Positions 33,565 through 43,261 of a stretch of 64,000 nt of DNA are shown piece by piece. The DNA is taken from contig NZ_CP042437.1 in the NCBI RefSeq assembly GCF_007971525.1, forward strand, positions 7,378,001-7,442,000. The letters run 5' to 3'. The notes under the pieces were generated by a model. It was not told the DNA's origin. It saw only the letters and a program-made list of their open reading frames with translations, and did no database searches. The number at the start of each line of letters is the position of its first letter. Position 1 is the first letter of the stretch. Source of the DNA: Mucilaginibacter ginsenosidivorax. Lineage in GTDB: Bacteria > Bacteroidota > Bacteroidia > Sphingobacteriales > Sphingobacteriaceae. The position numbers and the translations under genes are program-made.

Positions 33565-34527
33565 TCAATTGGCTACGCTATGATGGTCTTCGGCAAGCAA
33601 TTGGGTTACTTTATTTTGAAAGCGCTTAATCAGGTTTGATTGAAAATTTCCCGGATCTGGTTTTGCGCAATGCTTTTCGGCAACTATGGCCAATAAAATG
33701 CCATGGTCGTTAAGTTTTTGCTGCCTGGTTTTCTCATTCCACCTGCGCGATGTGATATTCATGAAACCATCGTCTAATAAATCGCCCAGTTTATTATTAA
33801 GTAAAAATTCAACCAGGCTTTTTAACCAATTCTTTTTAAGTGATTTAGCCGTTGATACCCGCATAATATGATTAGGCAGGTATTTACGTGTCCAGGCGTT
33901 GGCTGCAAAAAAATCAGCAAAGGTAGTATCGCCCTGGATAGGTATAAGTGTAACAACTTCTGTAGCGGTGTAGATATTTTTTTCGGCTATTTCAAGTGCT
34001 TGTTCATCTACATAATAGTTCATGCAAAAGCAATGTTGTTTGTTCACCAGGAAGGTTAGCTTCTTAAAAAAATGCATCAGCGTACGCGCTATCCAAAGGC
34101 GGTTTGGCGCGGTAATGATAAAAAGGTCGATATCTGATTGGTCGTCGGCATAATTTTTAGATAGCGAGCCCGAAATAGCGATACCCCGCACATAAGGGAA
34201 ATTAATAAGCAAGCTACCAACCTTGCGTGCTGTACTAATCATTTCAATAGCCTTTTGGTTGCCTTTATTGCGGCGCTGTGCCAGGTATTGATCATTTTTT
34301 AAACAGTAAAACTTATCAAAACGATACACCATCCGGGTTTCAATCAGGCAGGTCATGGCATCGTCAAACGTTTTGCGCTCAAATTTCACCGGCAAAAACA
34401 AGCATACCTCTTCGCGGGTGAGCGGATAGTTAAATGCGTCAAAATAGGCCAGCGTAGTTAATATGTTCTTTTTAATTTCTGACACGGTATTGAAGCTTGG
34501 TTGATTAAAAACGGACCTGATCTGCAT
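33565..34527 (-). CDS. Nucleotidyltransferase-fold protein
   Basis: 320 residues. The N-terminal part (about 15-90) looks like a winged helix. The centre has the polymerase-beta-type nucleotidyltransferase motif GSLSKNYADDQSDIDLFI, with GS and the D-x-D metal pair (about 121-138). The C-terminus is basic. Such proteins attach nucleotides to sugars, proteins or antibiotics. It is the last gene of the polysaccharide locus and has its own ECF-type promoter motif inside the end of the preceding gene, so it probably belongs functionally to the locus. Confidence 0.75.
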   Translation of the reverse strand: MQIRSVFNQPSFNTVSEIKKNILTTLAYFDAFNYPLTREEVCLFLPVKFERKTFDDAMTCLIETRMVYRFDKFYCLKNDQYLAQRRNKGNQKAIEMISTARKVGSLLINFPYVRGIAISGSLSKNYADDQSDIDLFIITAPNRLWIARTLMHFFKKLTFLVNKQHCFCMNYYVDEQALEIAEKNIYTATEVVTLIPIQGDTTFADFFAANAWTRKYLPNHIMRVSTAKSLKKNWLKSLVEFLLNNKLGDLLDDGFMNITSRRWNEKTRQQKLNDHGILLAIVAEKHCAKPDPGNFQSNLIKRFQNKVTQLLAEDHHSVAN

Positions 34528-34542
34528 ATTTATAGTATTAAG

Positions 34543-34615
34543 TCGTAAGTTCTGAGTCTTGAGCCTAAACTCGCCTATACCAGATTATAGTTTAGGACCT
34601 TCGACTAAGAACTAT
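34543..34615. repeat. Degenerate inverted repeat (AAGTC-rich)
   Basis: TAAGTCGTAAGTTCTGAGTC (about 34545-34564) is partly complementary to GGACCTTCGACTAAGAACT (about 34593-34611). The same kind of sequence occurs at 44893-44990 and 54432-54585. It lies in the leader of the nucleotidyltransferase gene. Confidence 0.5.
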
Positions 34616-34640
34616 CCGCCATTTCACAGGCGGCACAACA

Positions 34641-35957
34641 TTAGTATGACGTAATCGCTAAACTGTTGGTTGCCACTTCATCTAAATATTCGGGGCTTTT
34701 ATTCCTGACGATCTCTGTGGGCTTCTCTTCACCGCCAGAAAACAACAGGAATGCAAAAAACAAACTGTAAAACATAACACCTTTATCGGCATCCAACACA
34801 TTTTCTGAAAGTGAAACAATGGTAATCAGCAGCATAAAACTGATAAATACCACATCTTTTTTTTGGATGGCTATTTTAAAACCATACCCAAGTGTTACCA
34901 AATAAACAAGCAGCCCCCAAATGCCCGATTTTACCAGGAAGCTGAGGTATTGGTTATGCGAATTCAAATTGGCTAAAAAAGAGTCGTACATTTTAGCCTT
35001 AAAAAATTCTTCGTGTAACAACGGCTGCTCAGCACCGGAGCCATAACCAATTAAAGGCTTCTGTTTAATAAGTTTGGCTACCACGTGCCAGCGGGCCAGG
35101 CGCGAGTCGGAACTTTCGCCCGGTTTGAATGCCGAAAAATCATCTGTCAAGCTGGTTAGATAGCGTTCTTTGAACGAAGGTTCATTTAAAACTATTATAA
35201 AAGCCAACCCGGATATAGCAATGCCGCCCATTATAAACTTCAGCCTGTTTTTACCGTTGAGCAGGCAATAGGGCAGCACCAGGTTAATAACTATAAACAA
35301 AACTGCCAGTATTGATTTTGAGCTTAGCTGGATAAGCCCGCATAACAAAATGAGGCTGCAAACACCGTAAATTAATTTAACAGGTAATGGCAGCGGTTTA
35401 AACAATAATGTTAACAGGTACACCAATGCTACAACCAGCTGTAAGGAAAAAAAAGTGGCATGTATATCAAGTGGCTCCGAGAAATTGTGATTGGTAAATG
35501 CCGGCGAAAAAATTGTTTTAAACGGCAAATGATAATATTTAATAGTAATGAGGGCATCAACATACAGATAGATGATGGTTGCCGTACAAACTAAACCAAA
35601 GGCCAATAAAAGATTAGCCCTGTATTTTTTTATATCGAGGTTATTAAGCAGCAGAATTACCGGAAAAACCAATACCGGTAAACGCAACACCCATTCGTTA
35701 AAAGCTTGGGCGGGGTACCGGGAGTAAACCGTGGCAATAAGCGTAACAAAAAAAACAGACTGCAGTAATGCGGTTTTTAATGTAAAAACAGCCCTTAGCT
35801 TATCCTTTCGCAAATGGATAAGCGTATGCACAATAAAACTAATAAGTATAATATGGCTGTAAAACCGGTCAAACGGCAGGCTCGCCATCAGCAACATGAT
35901 ATGATAGTAACTTACCTTATTAACGTTACTATCGTTTATCAGCAATAATTGCTTCAT
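34641..35957 (-). CDS. O-antigen ligase/polymerase-like membrane protein
   Basis: 438 residues from ATG at 35957; the frame extends to 36005 but this start already overlaps the upstream gene by 29 bases. About 11 membrane segments. A periplasmic loop carries the RW..A..li...P..GyG motif and HNQYLSFLVKSGIWGLLVYL split here as NSHNQYLSFLVKSG, the Wzy/WaaL_O-ligase signature with its conserved His. It joins or polymerises lipid-linked glycan repeats in the periplasm. It follows the DUF1972 glycosyltransferase in the operon. Confidence 0.87.
   Translation of the reverse strand: MKQLLLINDSNVNKVSYYHIMLLMASLPFDRFYSHIILISFIVHTLIHLRKDKLRAVFTLKTALLQSVFFVTLIATVYSRYPAQAFNEWVLRLPVLVFPVILLLNNLDIKKYRANLLLAFGLVCTATIIYLYVDALITIKYYHLPFKTIFSPAFTNHNFSEPLDIHATFFSLQLVVALVYLLTLLFKPLPLPVKLIYGVCSLILLCGLIQLSSKSILAVLFIVINLVLPYCLLNGKNRLKFIMGGIAISGLAFIIVLNEPSFKERYLTSLTDDFSAFKPGESSDSRLARWHVVAKLIKQKPLIGYGSGAEQPLLHEEFFKAKMYDSFLANLNSHNQYLSFLVKSGIWGLLVYLVTLGYGFKIAIQKKDVVFISFMLLITIVSLSENVLDADKGVMFYSLFFAFLLFSGGEEKPTEIVRNKSPEYLDEVATNSLAITSY
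34645..34674 (-). promoter_or_regulatory. ECF-type promoter motif inside the end of the ligase-like gene
   Basis: On the minus strand: GGCAACC (34668-34674), 16 bases, CGTCATA (34645-34651). It lies in the last codons of the ligase-like gene and about 118 bases before the nucleotidyltransferase start. Confidence 0.6.
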
Positions 35958-37062
35958 AGTTTTTATGTTTATAGCTTTCGATGATAAACTCCTCGTATTG
36001 GTCAATTACCCGTTCCCAGTTAAACTGGTATTGAATTTTATACAGGTTATTCATTACCATATTTTTTTCAGGCGCCTTACGCTGTACATTCTCAACCAGG
36101 TGGGTAACTTCGGCGGCGTTTGAAAAGTAAAATGCATCTGTATTTAATACCGATTTATTAAAAGGGTTATTATGCGCAGCTATCAGGGCTTCACTGGCCA
36201 TGGCCTCCAACAGCGATGGATTGGTGCCGCCAACGCTATGCCCGTGAAAATAGAGGTAAGAGTTATTTTGTAACGACCGTACTTTAGGTGTATCAAAAAT
36301 GGCACCTTTAAATTGTATGCGCTCATCGTTGGCAAATTTATTGGTGATGAACTTGCCAAAACGATTGCCGGTATCGCCCAAAACTTTAAATTTTTTCCCC
36401 GAATTGCTCTGGTTGAAACCCTCCAGGATGGCTTCAATATTATTTTCGGGCTCCATGCGCGCCATCAGCAAAAAATAGTCCTCTTTAAGCGCTTCGTTCA
36501 CGTCATATTGCTCGCGCTCAAAATCAGTAAAAATATCTGCCCCATAGGGAATATATTTACTATTGATGTTATACTTATCCTTCAGGTACGCCTTTATCAC
36601 CCTTGAATCGGCAACATAGTAGTCGCTGTGTTTAACTGCCAGCTTTTCGGCATATTTCAAAAATTGCTGTACCGGTTTAGCATACTTAGTCCGCTTCCAC
36701 TCCATGCCGTCCATATTGGTAATAATGGTACTGTTTTTAGGGTAAAGCTGCCCCCAAACCGAACTGCTGGTATACCCCATGAGCATTACCACGTCAAAAT
36801 TTCGTTTGCGGGCGTCTAACAGGCAGTTCATATCATAAATAAACTGGCCGGCGGTACCAACCAGGTACTCAGGATCGTAGCAGTGCCTTATTTCCACACC
36901 GTTCCAGCTATCCTGCTGATAAGGGTGATTATGCGAATTATAAACAGTTACCGAGTGGCCCCGCTTTACCAGGCCGGCCGATACATATTCTGAAATATGT
37001 TCAAACCCGCCGTAATAATTCGGTACACCCCTTATCCCTAATATGGCTATGCGTAGTTTCAT
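35929..37062 (-). CDS. GT4 glycosyltransferase with DUF1972 N-terminus
   Basis: 377 residues. The N-terminus RIAILGIRGVPNYYGGFEH is the DUF1972 signature of a GT4 subgroup that includes rhamnosyl- and similar transferases of exopolysaccharides. The C-terminal domain has ARMEPENNIEAILEGF and HSVGGTNPSLLEAMAS with the E-x7-E type donor site. It begins one base upstream of the neighbouring GT4 stop region (2-base gap). The sugar specificity is not predictable. Confidence 0.9.
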   Translation of the reverse strand: MKLRIAILGIRGVPNYYGGFEHISEYVSAGLVKRGHSVTVYNSHNHPYQQDSWNGVEIRHCYDPEYLVGTAGQFIYDMNCLLDARKRNFDVVMLMGYTSSSVWGQLYPKNSTIITNMDGMEWKRTKYAKPVQQFLKYAEKLAVKHSDYYVADSRVIKAYLKDKYNINSKYIPYGADIFTDFEREQYDVNEALKEDYFLLMARMEPENNIEAILEGFNQSNSGKKFKVLGDTGNRFGKFITNKFANDERIQFKGAIFDTPKVRSLQNNSYLYFHGHSVGGTNPSLLEAMASEALIAAHNNPFNKSVLNTDAFYFSNAAEVTHLVENVQRKAPEKNMVMNNLYKIQYQFNWERVIDQYEEFIIESYKHKNYEAIIADKR

Positions 37063-37063
37063 G

Positions 37064-38134
37064 TTATAATACAGATTGATATGCTTTTAAAGTTTGAGTT
37101 GCAGCCTGGTTCCAGGTGTATTTTTGTAAAATTTTATCGCGTAAACATTCGTTTACAGGAGCCAGGCTGGCCTTTTCAACGGCGGCCAAAATGCTTTGCC
37201 GTATTGCCGGGTCGCAATAAAATGCGTCGCCGGCAAAATATTCCCTTACATCGCCTTTGTCGCTTATTACCACGCTGCAACCCATCAGGGCAGCTTCTAT
37301 CGAGCTAAGGCCAGTGGTTTCAAACCAACTTGGCAATACATGTACCTTGGCCCGCTCATAATATTTTACCAGTTCGTATTGCGGTAACTGATCAATAAAT
37401 GTGATGTTATCTGCAGCCGTTTTACGACATTCCCGGTAATAAGCGGCCTGGTTGGGAGCATGGGTGCCAATAAGCAACAACCGGTAAGGCGTGTTATTTA
37501 GCGCTTTTATCAGGTTCAGCTGGTTTTTAATACCTTCTATCCTGGCAACACAAATTACCAGTTTATCATCTTTTGTAACCGATGCATTATATTTAAACAA
37601 ATGCTGGTCGGTGCCGTTTGGTACTACCATATGCTTTACTTCGCCCGGGTAATTGTTTAATACCCGTTGATACTCCGACCTGGAGTTGGGCAATATCATA
37701 GCTGTGCGGCTTAAAATATCCAATATGCTTTTGCGTTGTCCTTTCCAGGTGTAGGCTAAGCTGGCCAGCTCGTCGCGGCCAAGCAGGTACCGGACCATGG
37801 TTTTAACGTATTCTACACCATCTGCCGGCAGATATTTGAAAAGTCTGCCCAAACCTTTGCGATAATGCTGATCATATTCACTGTAATTGCACAGTATTGT
37901 TGATATTACAAATGGTTTTTCGGCCTTGCGGCTGTGGTATAAAATATCGGCGGGGCGGGTGAGGTTAAAAAAGTGCAGCAAATCGTAATTGCTATAATTA
38001 ATGCGCTCGTTTGCCAGCTTTATTTCGGTTGTAATGCCCATAAAAGTAAGATGGCGCGCAGTTTGTACCACCTGTACGGTATCGCCGCCAGGCACGGCAT
38101 ATAGGGTTGACCGGGTGACGAATGCAACTTTCAT
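37064..38134 (-). CDS. GT4 glycosyltransferase
   Basis: 356 residues, overlapping the upstream GT2 gene by 4 bases (ATGA). GT-B fold: start VAFVTRSTLYAVPGGDT, C-terminal domain CVARIEGIKNQLNLIKA, LIGTHAP, and HVLPSWFETTGLSSIEAALMG with the donor-binding glutamates. It acts at the cytoplasmic face in stepwise assembly of the polysaccharide repeat. Confidence 0.9.
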   Translation of the reverse strand: MKVAFVTRSTLYAVPGGDTVQVVQTARHLTFMGITTEIKLANERINYSNYDLLHFFNLTRPADILYHSRKAEKPFVISTILCNYSEYDQHYRKGLGRLFKYLPADGVEYVKTMVRYLLGRDELASLAYTWKGQRKSILDILSRTAMILPNSRSEYQRVLNNYPGEVKHMVVPNGTDQHLFKYNASVTKDDKLVICVARIEGIKNQLNLIKALNNTPYRLLLIGTHAPNQAAYYRECRKTAADNITFIDQLPQYELVKYYERAKVHVLPSWFETTGLSSIEAALMGCSVVISDKGDVREYFAGDAFYCDPAIRQSILAAVEKASLAPVNECLRDKILQKYTWNQAATQTLKAYQSVL

Positions 38135-39099
38135 ATTGCGGCACCTCCTGATACCAATTTATGCAGCCAGTTAATTACTCGTTCCGGAAGGTAGCTTACA
38201 ATATATAGCAGGTAATTATCTAACCTTAAAGGCGAGATGCTGATAGCCCTGGCCACGTGAACGCGGGCCTTTTGCGGCTGAAAATTATTAATCAGCAATT
38301 TTTTACCGCAAATGGCATAATAAGAACCATGTTTTATTTTTGCTGAATATTGTTTTTCGCCTATTTCTGCCAGTAAACTGCCTTCCCGTTTGCTTATTAC
38401 GCGGCTTTTAAGCGTGGCGTATTTAATATCCCTGAATTTACGTGGTCTCCATTTTTCGTCAATAGTGATCGATTCGGGGTTTAATCTTACTTTAATTAAA
38501 GGCTGGGCAAGGTTACAGGCCTTTTGATCTTTTAAAATATTAACCCATAAAAAATGATCTTCAAAAGTATAGGCATGCTCATTGTAGCCGCCCTTGCTAA
38601 TCACCATATCTTTTTTGTAAAAAACACAGGAGTGAATGAACGGGCAAACCGAATATTTTAACTGCTGAATCTCGTTGTTATCAAAAGCAGGGGGCTTATG
38701 GGTAAACAAAAAGTGCCCCTCCATATCAATATAATCAGCGGCCGACCCGATTACGCTGTACTCCGGATTGGCTATCATAAAATCATATTGTAATTGCAGC
38801 CGCTCGGGGTAACAAATATCATCGGCGTCAAAGCGCGCTATATAAGGGGCGCGGGCATATTTCAACCCGTTATTGAGTGCACCGGCAATACCTTTGTTAT
38901 CCTGATAAATTACCACAATCCGTGGGTCGTCAAACGAACGGACAACGTCAACGGTATCGTCTGTGGAGCCATCATTTATTATAAGTAATTCAAAATCGGT
39001 AAAAGTTTGTTCCAGTACCGATGTTATAGCATCGCCGATATATTTGCCCGCATTGTAGGCAGGCATCAGTACCGTTATTTGTGGGATGCTAAAATTCAT
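38131..39099 (-). CDS. GT2 glycosyltransferase
   Basis: 322 residues. GT-A fold with VLMPAYNAGKYIGDAI at the start, NDGSTDDT, and the metal-binding D-x-D in ARFDADDICYP (about 92-100). It transfers a sugar with inversion. The start lies within the last 11 bases of the polymerase-like gene, so it is translationally coupled to it. Confidence 0.9.
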   Translation of the reverse strand: MNFSIPQITVLMPAYNAGKYIGDAITSVLEQTFTDFELLIINDGSTDDTVDVVRSFDDPRIVVIYQDNKGIAGALNNGLKYARAPYIARFDADDICYPERLQLQYDFMIANPEYSVIGSAADYIDMEGHFLFTHKPPAFDNNEIQQLKYSVCPFIHSCVFYKKDMVISKGGYNEHAYTFEDHFLWVNILKDQKACNLAQPLIKVRLNPESITIDEKWRPRKFRDIKYATLKSRVISKREGSLLAEIGEKQYSAKIKHGSYYAICGKKLLINNFQPQKARVHVARAISISPLRLDNYLLYIVSYLPERVINWLHKLVSGGAAI

Positions 39100-40753
39100 T
39101 TGCCAAAGGTTTAGGTGATTGGGATTCCTTGATGTTTAGCAACAGCAACAGTTCAAAAAACACGATAACCGAAAGCTGTTCAAACCAGTATTCGATAAAA
39201 AACGCGGCAAGCATTAACAGCAAAAGGGGCAGGCCGTAGGTTAAAGCTTTATAATGCCTGGCAAAAAAACCAAGGTAGTAAACGGCAAATATGATTAAAC
39301 CAATAAGACCATATTCGGCCAACAACTGGTCATAAACCGAAAACGGGCTATTGGTTAACGAATGGAAGCCCGCCCTTTTGCTGAAATAGTTGAGATACAA
39401 GTCGAGATGATTTACCATAAAATCATGACCGATATAGGTAAACTTATGCGGATAGCCGCCCGCAAACCCAAGCCCGGTGGCCCTAAAAGCCAGCTTCGAT
39501 GAAAAATTGCCGATACCCGTGCCGGTTATTATTTTATTAATATGGTGATGCAAAAAGCTGGTTGTTTGTAAAAAGCCAATAAGCTTGCCGGGCCTATCCT
39601 GCCTGGGCGCTACAATTTCCTGCCCCGCAACCGGTAATGCCGCCTTGTGTTCATCAATAAACTGCACCAGTTGTTTTTGCTCGGGAGGGGTTTGGGTACT
39701 GCTTTGATAAGGTGCCGAATTGATATCCGGGCCCTTAATGGCTATCCGGCCACCTTCGGTTTCGTAAGGTTTGCTTTGTGGCTTTATTATCACAGTTTTT
39801 TGGGGATGGGTTGCCTTATAAATACTATCCCTGAAAATGATGGCCTGCTTTTGACGGCGTTCATCAAAGCTTAATACATTATCCGGCCTTCCGTTAACGG
39901 GTACATTTGCCCACACCGAGGGCTTGGGCGGGCTGGGATCTTTATGCAGCAAGATGGAAATTGCATTAGCTGTATATTGGTTATTTTGAGGCGAAATTTT
40001 CGCCATAAACACACCTAAAAAAACCAGGCAAATTACAATCAGGCTTTTTTGATAACGATCTGTTTTGAAAACAAATAGCAGTAAAAAAACAAGAACTATA
40101 ACAATATTGATAAAATTACTCCCCGTGAACAAAAGCGTAGCCATGCACACAAAAAGCATAATGGCGTTTTTGCGCGTTAAAAAGTAAATTACGCCAAAAG
40201 CATTCAGCATAGCATTGGTTGTGGAGGTATCAAAAGTTACTCCCCTTATGTAATCGCCGGTGTTTAAAAAATACTTTTGCAGCTGGCCCTGGTAGGTGTA
40301 AGGGTTTATAGTGTGGGTCTCTAAAAATATGGCGACCAGGTTGCCAGCCGAGAATAATGCATTGATAACAAAAAAAATAAAGATGGTTTGATGTATTACG
40401 GCAGGTTGGTTTTGCTCAACAGCCAGCTTTACCTGGTGAATGGCAAGGATGCATAATATCCAAAACCCTATGCCGGCCAATAACATAACGGTATAGTTAA
40501 GTTGTGTATAATTTTTGCCGATAAACCAGTTAATAACCGCTATAGCTATTACCAATGGATAAAACAGGGGCAACCGGGAGTTTTTGAAACGAAAACCGAA
40601 TTTGAAATTAAATTGCAGGAGTGTGAACAGCAGGATAACCGGAATTTTGATGCCGATTTTTACATTTAAAAACAAAAGCAAAAATGCCAGTAGCTTCCAA
40701 TCCACTTTTTGCTTTAATTTATTGATATAAAAGATTGCTTTGTTAACCAACAT
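39089..40753 (-). CDS. Large polymerase-like membrane protein (Wzy candidate)
   Basis: 554 residues from ATG at 40753, chosen because the ECF-type promoter motif lies at 40774-40803, inside the longer frame. About 10-11 hydrophobic segments, interrupted by a long hydrophilic loop (about 275-400) rich in Pro, Lys and Gln. Topology and position between flippase and glycosyltransferases fit a repeat-unit polymerase, but the sequence has no strong signature. It is the second polymerase/ligase-like protein of the locus. Confidence 0.72.
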   Translation of the reverse strand: MLVNKAIFYINKLKQKVDWKLLAFLLLFLNVKIGIKIPVILLFTLLQFNFKFGFRFKNSRLPLFYPLVIAIAVINWFIGKNYTQLNYTVMLLAGIGFWILCILAIHQVKLAVEQNQPAVIHQTIFIFFVINALFSAGNLVAIFLETHTINPYTYQGQLQKYFLNTGDYIRGVTFDTSTTNAMLNAFGVIYFLTRKNAIMLFVCMATLLFTGSNFINIVIVLVFLLLFVFKTDRYQKSLIVICLVFLGVFMAKISPQNNQYTANAISILLHKDPSPPKPSVWANVPVNGRPDNVLSFDERRQKQAIIFRDSIYKATHPQKTVIIKPQSKPYETEGGRIAIKGPDINSAPYQSSTQTPPEQKQLVQFIDEHKAALPVAGQEIVAPRQDRPGKLIGFLQTTSFLHHHINKIITGTGIGNFSSKLAFRATGLGFAGGYPHKFTYIGHDFMVNHLDLYLNYFSKRAGFHSLTNSPFSVYDQLLAEYGLIGLIIFAVYYLGFFARHYKALTYGLPLLLLMLAAFFIEYWFEQLSVIVFFELLLLLNIKESQSPKPLANEF

Positions 40754-40773
40754 TATCCTGAGGCATTTAAAGT

Positions 40774-40803
40774 CATTACGACCTGAAAACCGCATTGGTT
40801 GCC
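40774..40803 (-). promoter_or_regulatory. ECF-type promoter motif for the polymerase/GT operon
   Basis: On the minus strand: GGCAACC (40797-40803), 16 bases, CGTAATG (40774-40780), which lies 20 bases before the ATG at 40753. The ACACAGGCAACC wording is identical to that upstream of the sigma factor gene. Confidence 0.75.
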
Positions 40804-40829
40804 TGTGTAAAACAAGAAGATGTCTTATT

Positions 40830-42248
40830 TTACCAGTTTAGCAGCCTGGTTATACCTGGTTTGTCGCCCCGCTTTAACTGCATGGTAATTAATAGCGACA
40901 AGCCATAAAACGCTACCGCGGTAGTTGTGGCCAGCCATGTGTTTTGGAACAAGGATTTGGCTGTAAGGCCGCTAAAAAAGGCGCATGATGTACATATGAC
41001 GAGTGTATAAAAAGATCCTTTAAGTCCCGATTTGTGATTGGCGAGATAGAAAACAGCCTGCACCAGACAGGCCAATAAAAAGGCAAGTGCCGCTCCTTCG
41101 TTTTTATAAAAAGGGATTAATACCAGGTCGCCAACTACGTTTACAGCAAAAGTGACCAGGAATGATTGAAAGATCATTTTTAACCTGTTTTGCGCAAAAA
41201 AAATAGTCCACAAAAAGTTATTCAGATACATAAAGGGCAAACAAAGCGAGAGGATAAAAATGGTGGTTATATTAACCGCGCCATACCTGCCATGCGTTAG
41301 TTTGTCAACTACAGGGTTCCAGCACATGTTTAAAATCAAAGCAGTAAATGCGGCTATGACAAGTTCTATTCTGATGATTAATTTAAAATCGAACTGCCTA
41401 TGGTGACCCGTTTTAAATAATTTAGTAAAACGGGGAAGAATTAAAGGAGCGATAGCCAACAATGGGAGGGTAGAGATTTCAAATATTTTGTAAGCAAAGC
41501 TATACTCGGCCAAACTAACTGCCGATACCATAAACCCAATAAACAGCCAATCAAACCTTGCCAGGGCCGATGTAATTAATACTACCCCAACCTGTGGTAT
41601 TGATTGGCGCAGTAAGGCAACATACGGTAACTTTCTCCAAGCCGGAAGTACCGGCACCCTCACATAACGCTTGAAAAGGTAAAAGGATACCGCTAATTCA
41701 AGTACATCGCCACCAATAAATGCCCATATTATTGTGCCGATGCTTACTTGATGCAAAAGAGCCAAAACAAGCAGACCGGTGCCCCTTGTCACGTTAGATA
41801 CGACCAACATACAAGCCAGTGATTTAAACTGCTCCATGCCGCTTGAAACCTGTTTTAGAGGCGTAGAGAAGAAGATCATGAGCTTGCCCAGGCCCAGGAG
41901 CAGTATCAGCCGGTATACTTCGTTATCGTGTATAAAAAACGCCCGGCCTAATAACAGGATACCATAAAACAGGCCGCCTGTAAACAATACATGGAAAGCA
42001 TAAAGCGACAAAACAGTTTGGGCATCATCGCCGTGTGCTACTTTTTTAATAATTACCTGATCGATACCAAAAGAAAGGATGTTGAATACAGATAGCAGCA
42101 CGGCTAAGGCAAGATTAACCTGGCCAAAGCTGTTTTTATCCAAATTTACAGATAATACATAAAAAATAACCACGCCAAACAACTGGTTGATGACAAGCTG
42201 CAATGTATTTGCCGAAAGATCAATTACCAGTTTTTTTTTCATGAACAA
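40830..42248 (-). CDS. Polysaccharide flippase (Wzx/MATE-like, MOP superfamily)
   Basis: 472 residues with about 12-14 membrane segments evenly distributed and no soluble domain. The N-terminus LVIDLSANTLQLVINQLFGV and the internal FAYKIFEISTLPLLAIAPLI, with ARFDWLFIGF before it, fit the polysaccharide transport branch. It moves lipid-linked repeat units to the periplasmic face. It starts nine bases after the GT2 gene, so the two share a transcript. The start could also be two codons later (MKKKLV). Confidence 0.88.
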   Translation of the reverse strand: MFMKKKLVIDLSANTLQLVINQLFGVVIFYVLSVNLDKNSFGQVNLALAVLLSVFNILSFGIDQVIIKKVAHGDDAQTVLSLYAFHVLFTGGLFYGILLLGRAFFIHDNEVYRLILLLGLGKLMIFFSTPLKQVSSGMEQFKSLACMLVVSNVTRGTGLLVLALLHQVSIGTIIWAFIGGDVLELAVSFYLFKRYVRVPVLPAWRKLPYVALLRQSIPQVGVVLITSALARFDWLFIGFMVSAVSLAEYSFAYKIFEISTLPLLAIAPLILPRFTKLFKTGHHRQFDFKLIIRIELVIAAFTALILNMCWNPVVDKLTHGRYGAVNITTIFILSLCLPFMYLNNFLWTIFFAQNRLKMIFQSFLVTFAVNVVGDLVLIPFYKNEGAALAFLLACLVQAVFYLANHKSGLKGSFYTLVICTSCAFFSGLTAKSLFQNTWLATTTAVAFYGLSLLITMQLKRGDKPGITRLLNW

Positions 42249-42257
42249 TGCTGTGGT

Positions 42258-43085
42258 TTATTCAACACGTGCATGGGGATTAAGTTTATATGCCACCGCA
42301 GGTACGTCATGCTGGTATATCGGCTTATCCCTTAGGCTTTGTGTAGCTTTACTAAGGTAATAATATTTTAGCCAGGTATTTTTAAATACCGTCCGCGAGA
42401 TGATGAAGCCTTCTTTGCCATCCAAAAAGCCCAATAAAAACAGGTAGGTTTTCACAAAATGAAATACCGGCGCCAGGTAAAGCTTTACCACGCTCGCTTT
42501 TTTTCCGGCTTTCAGATACTTTATGGCGCTTAATTGAGCGTAGTGTATTGTCTTCTTCTCATATTCCGCACGGTTTTTTACTGAATAGTGGTGCAGGTTG
42601 CCCTCCAGTTTTTTTATGATAACATTTTGCGGCAGTTGCAGCGTTTCATGTACCGGCGTTTCGTTCCATTTAACATGCTGCCTGTTGAACAGGCGGATAT
42701 GATGATCTCGACCCCAGTTACCAAAGCGGATAAGCTTTTTGCCAAAATATGTTTTAAAGGCTATATCGTAAACAGTTTTATCATTATCCCGGGCCATTCC
42801 CTTTATTGAGTCAATGAGGGCCTGGTCGGGTATCTCATCGCCATCAACGCTTAATATCCAGTTATATCGCGCCAGTTGAATGCCTTTATTTTTGTTGGCG
42901 CCATAGCCAATCCATGCTTTTTGAAATACTTTACAGCCATATGCGTTAGCTATCGTCACGGTTTGGTCGGTACTGTTATTGTCAATCACAATAATGTCGT
43001 CGCTGATCTGTTTCAGCAGCGGTATACTTTTAACAAGGGTACCAGCCTCGTTTTTGGTAATGATCACAACAGAAATTGGATTCAT
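42258..43085 (-). CDS. GT2 glycosyltransferase (WaaE/KdtX-like)
   Basis: 275 residues. GT-A fold: VVIITKNEAGTLVKS, VIDNNSTDQT and SVDGDEIPD with the metal aspartates (about 82-86). The later NWGRDHHIRLF and VHETLQLP phrases are typical of the WaaE/LgtF-type lipopolysaccharide core transferases. It is first in its operon, followed by the flippase, with an ECF-type motif 67 bases upstream. Confidence 0.9.
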   Translation of the reverse strand: MNPISVVIITKNEAGTLVKSIPLLKQISDDIIVIDNNSTDQTVTIANAYGCKVFQKAWIGYGANKNKGIQLARYNWILSVDGDEIPDQALIDSIKGMARDNDKTVYDIAFKTYFGKKLIRFGNWGRDHHIRLFNRQHVKWNETPVHETLQLPQNVIIKKLEGNLHHYSVKNRAEYEKKTIHYAQLSAIKYLKAGKKASVVKLYLAPVFHFVKTYLFLLGFLDGKEGFIISRTVFKNTWLKYYYLSKATQSLRDKPIYQHDVPAVAYKLNPHARVE

Positions 43086-43151
43086 GTTATAGTAGTGTTA
43101 GCCGGTGTCTTTCGCTTCAATTGATACAAGAAGCAACGGGCATCTATTAAC

Positions 43152-43181
43152 TATATCGTTATTTTAGGCGAGAGGGTTGCC
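43152..43181 (-). promoter_or_regulatory. ECF-type promoter motif for the GT2/flippase operon (weaker -10)
   Basis: On the minus strand: GGCAACC (43175-43181), 16 bases, CGATATA (43152-43158). The -35 half matches perfectly; the -10 half keeps CG and position but not the third T. Confidence 0.55.
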
Positions 43182-43261
43182 CAGGTACCAAAAACTTATT
43201 TTCAAAAGCGGGCGCCGGCCTCATTTTAAAGCATTAATTTTATACGAATACATTTTACCAC

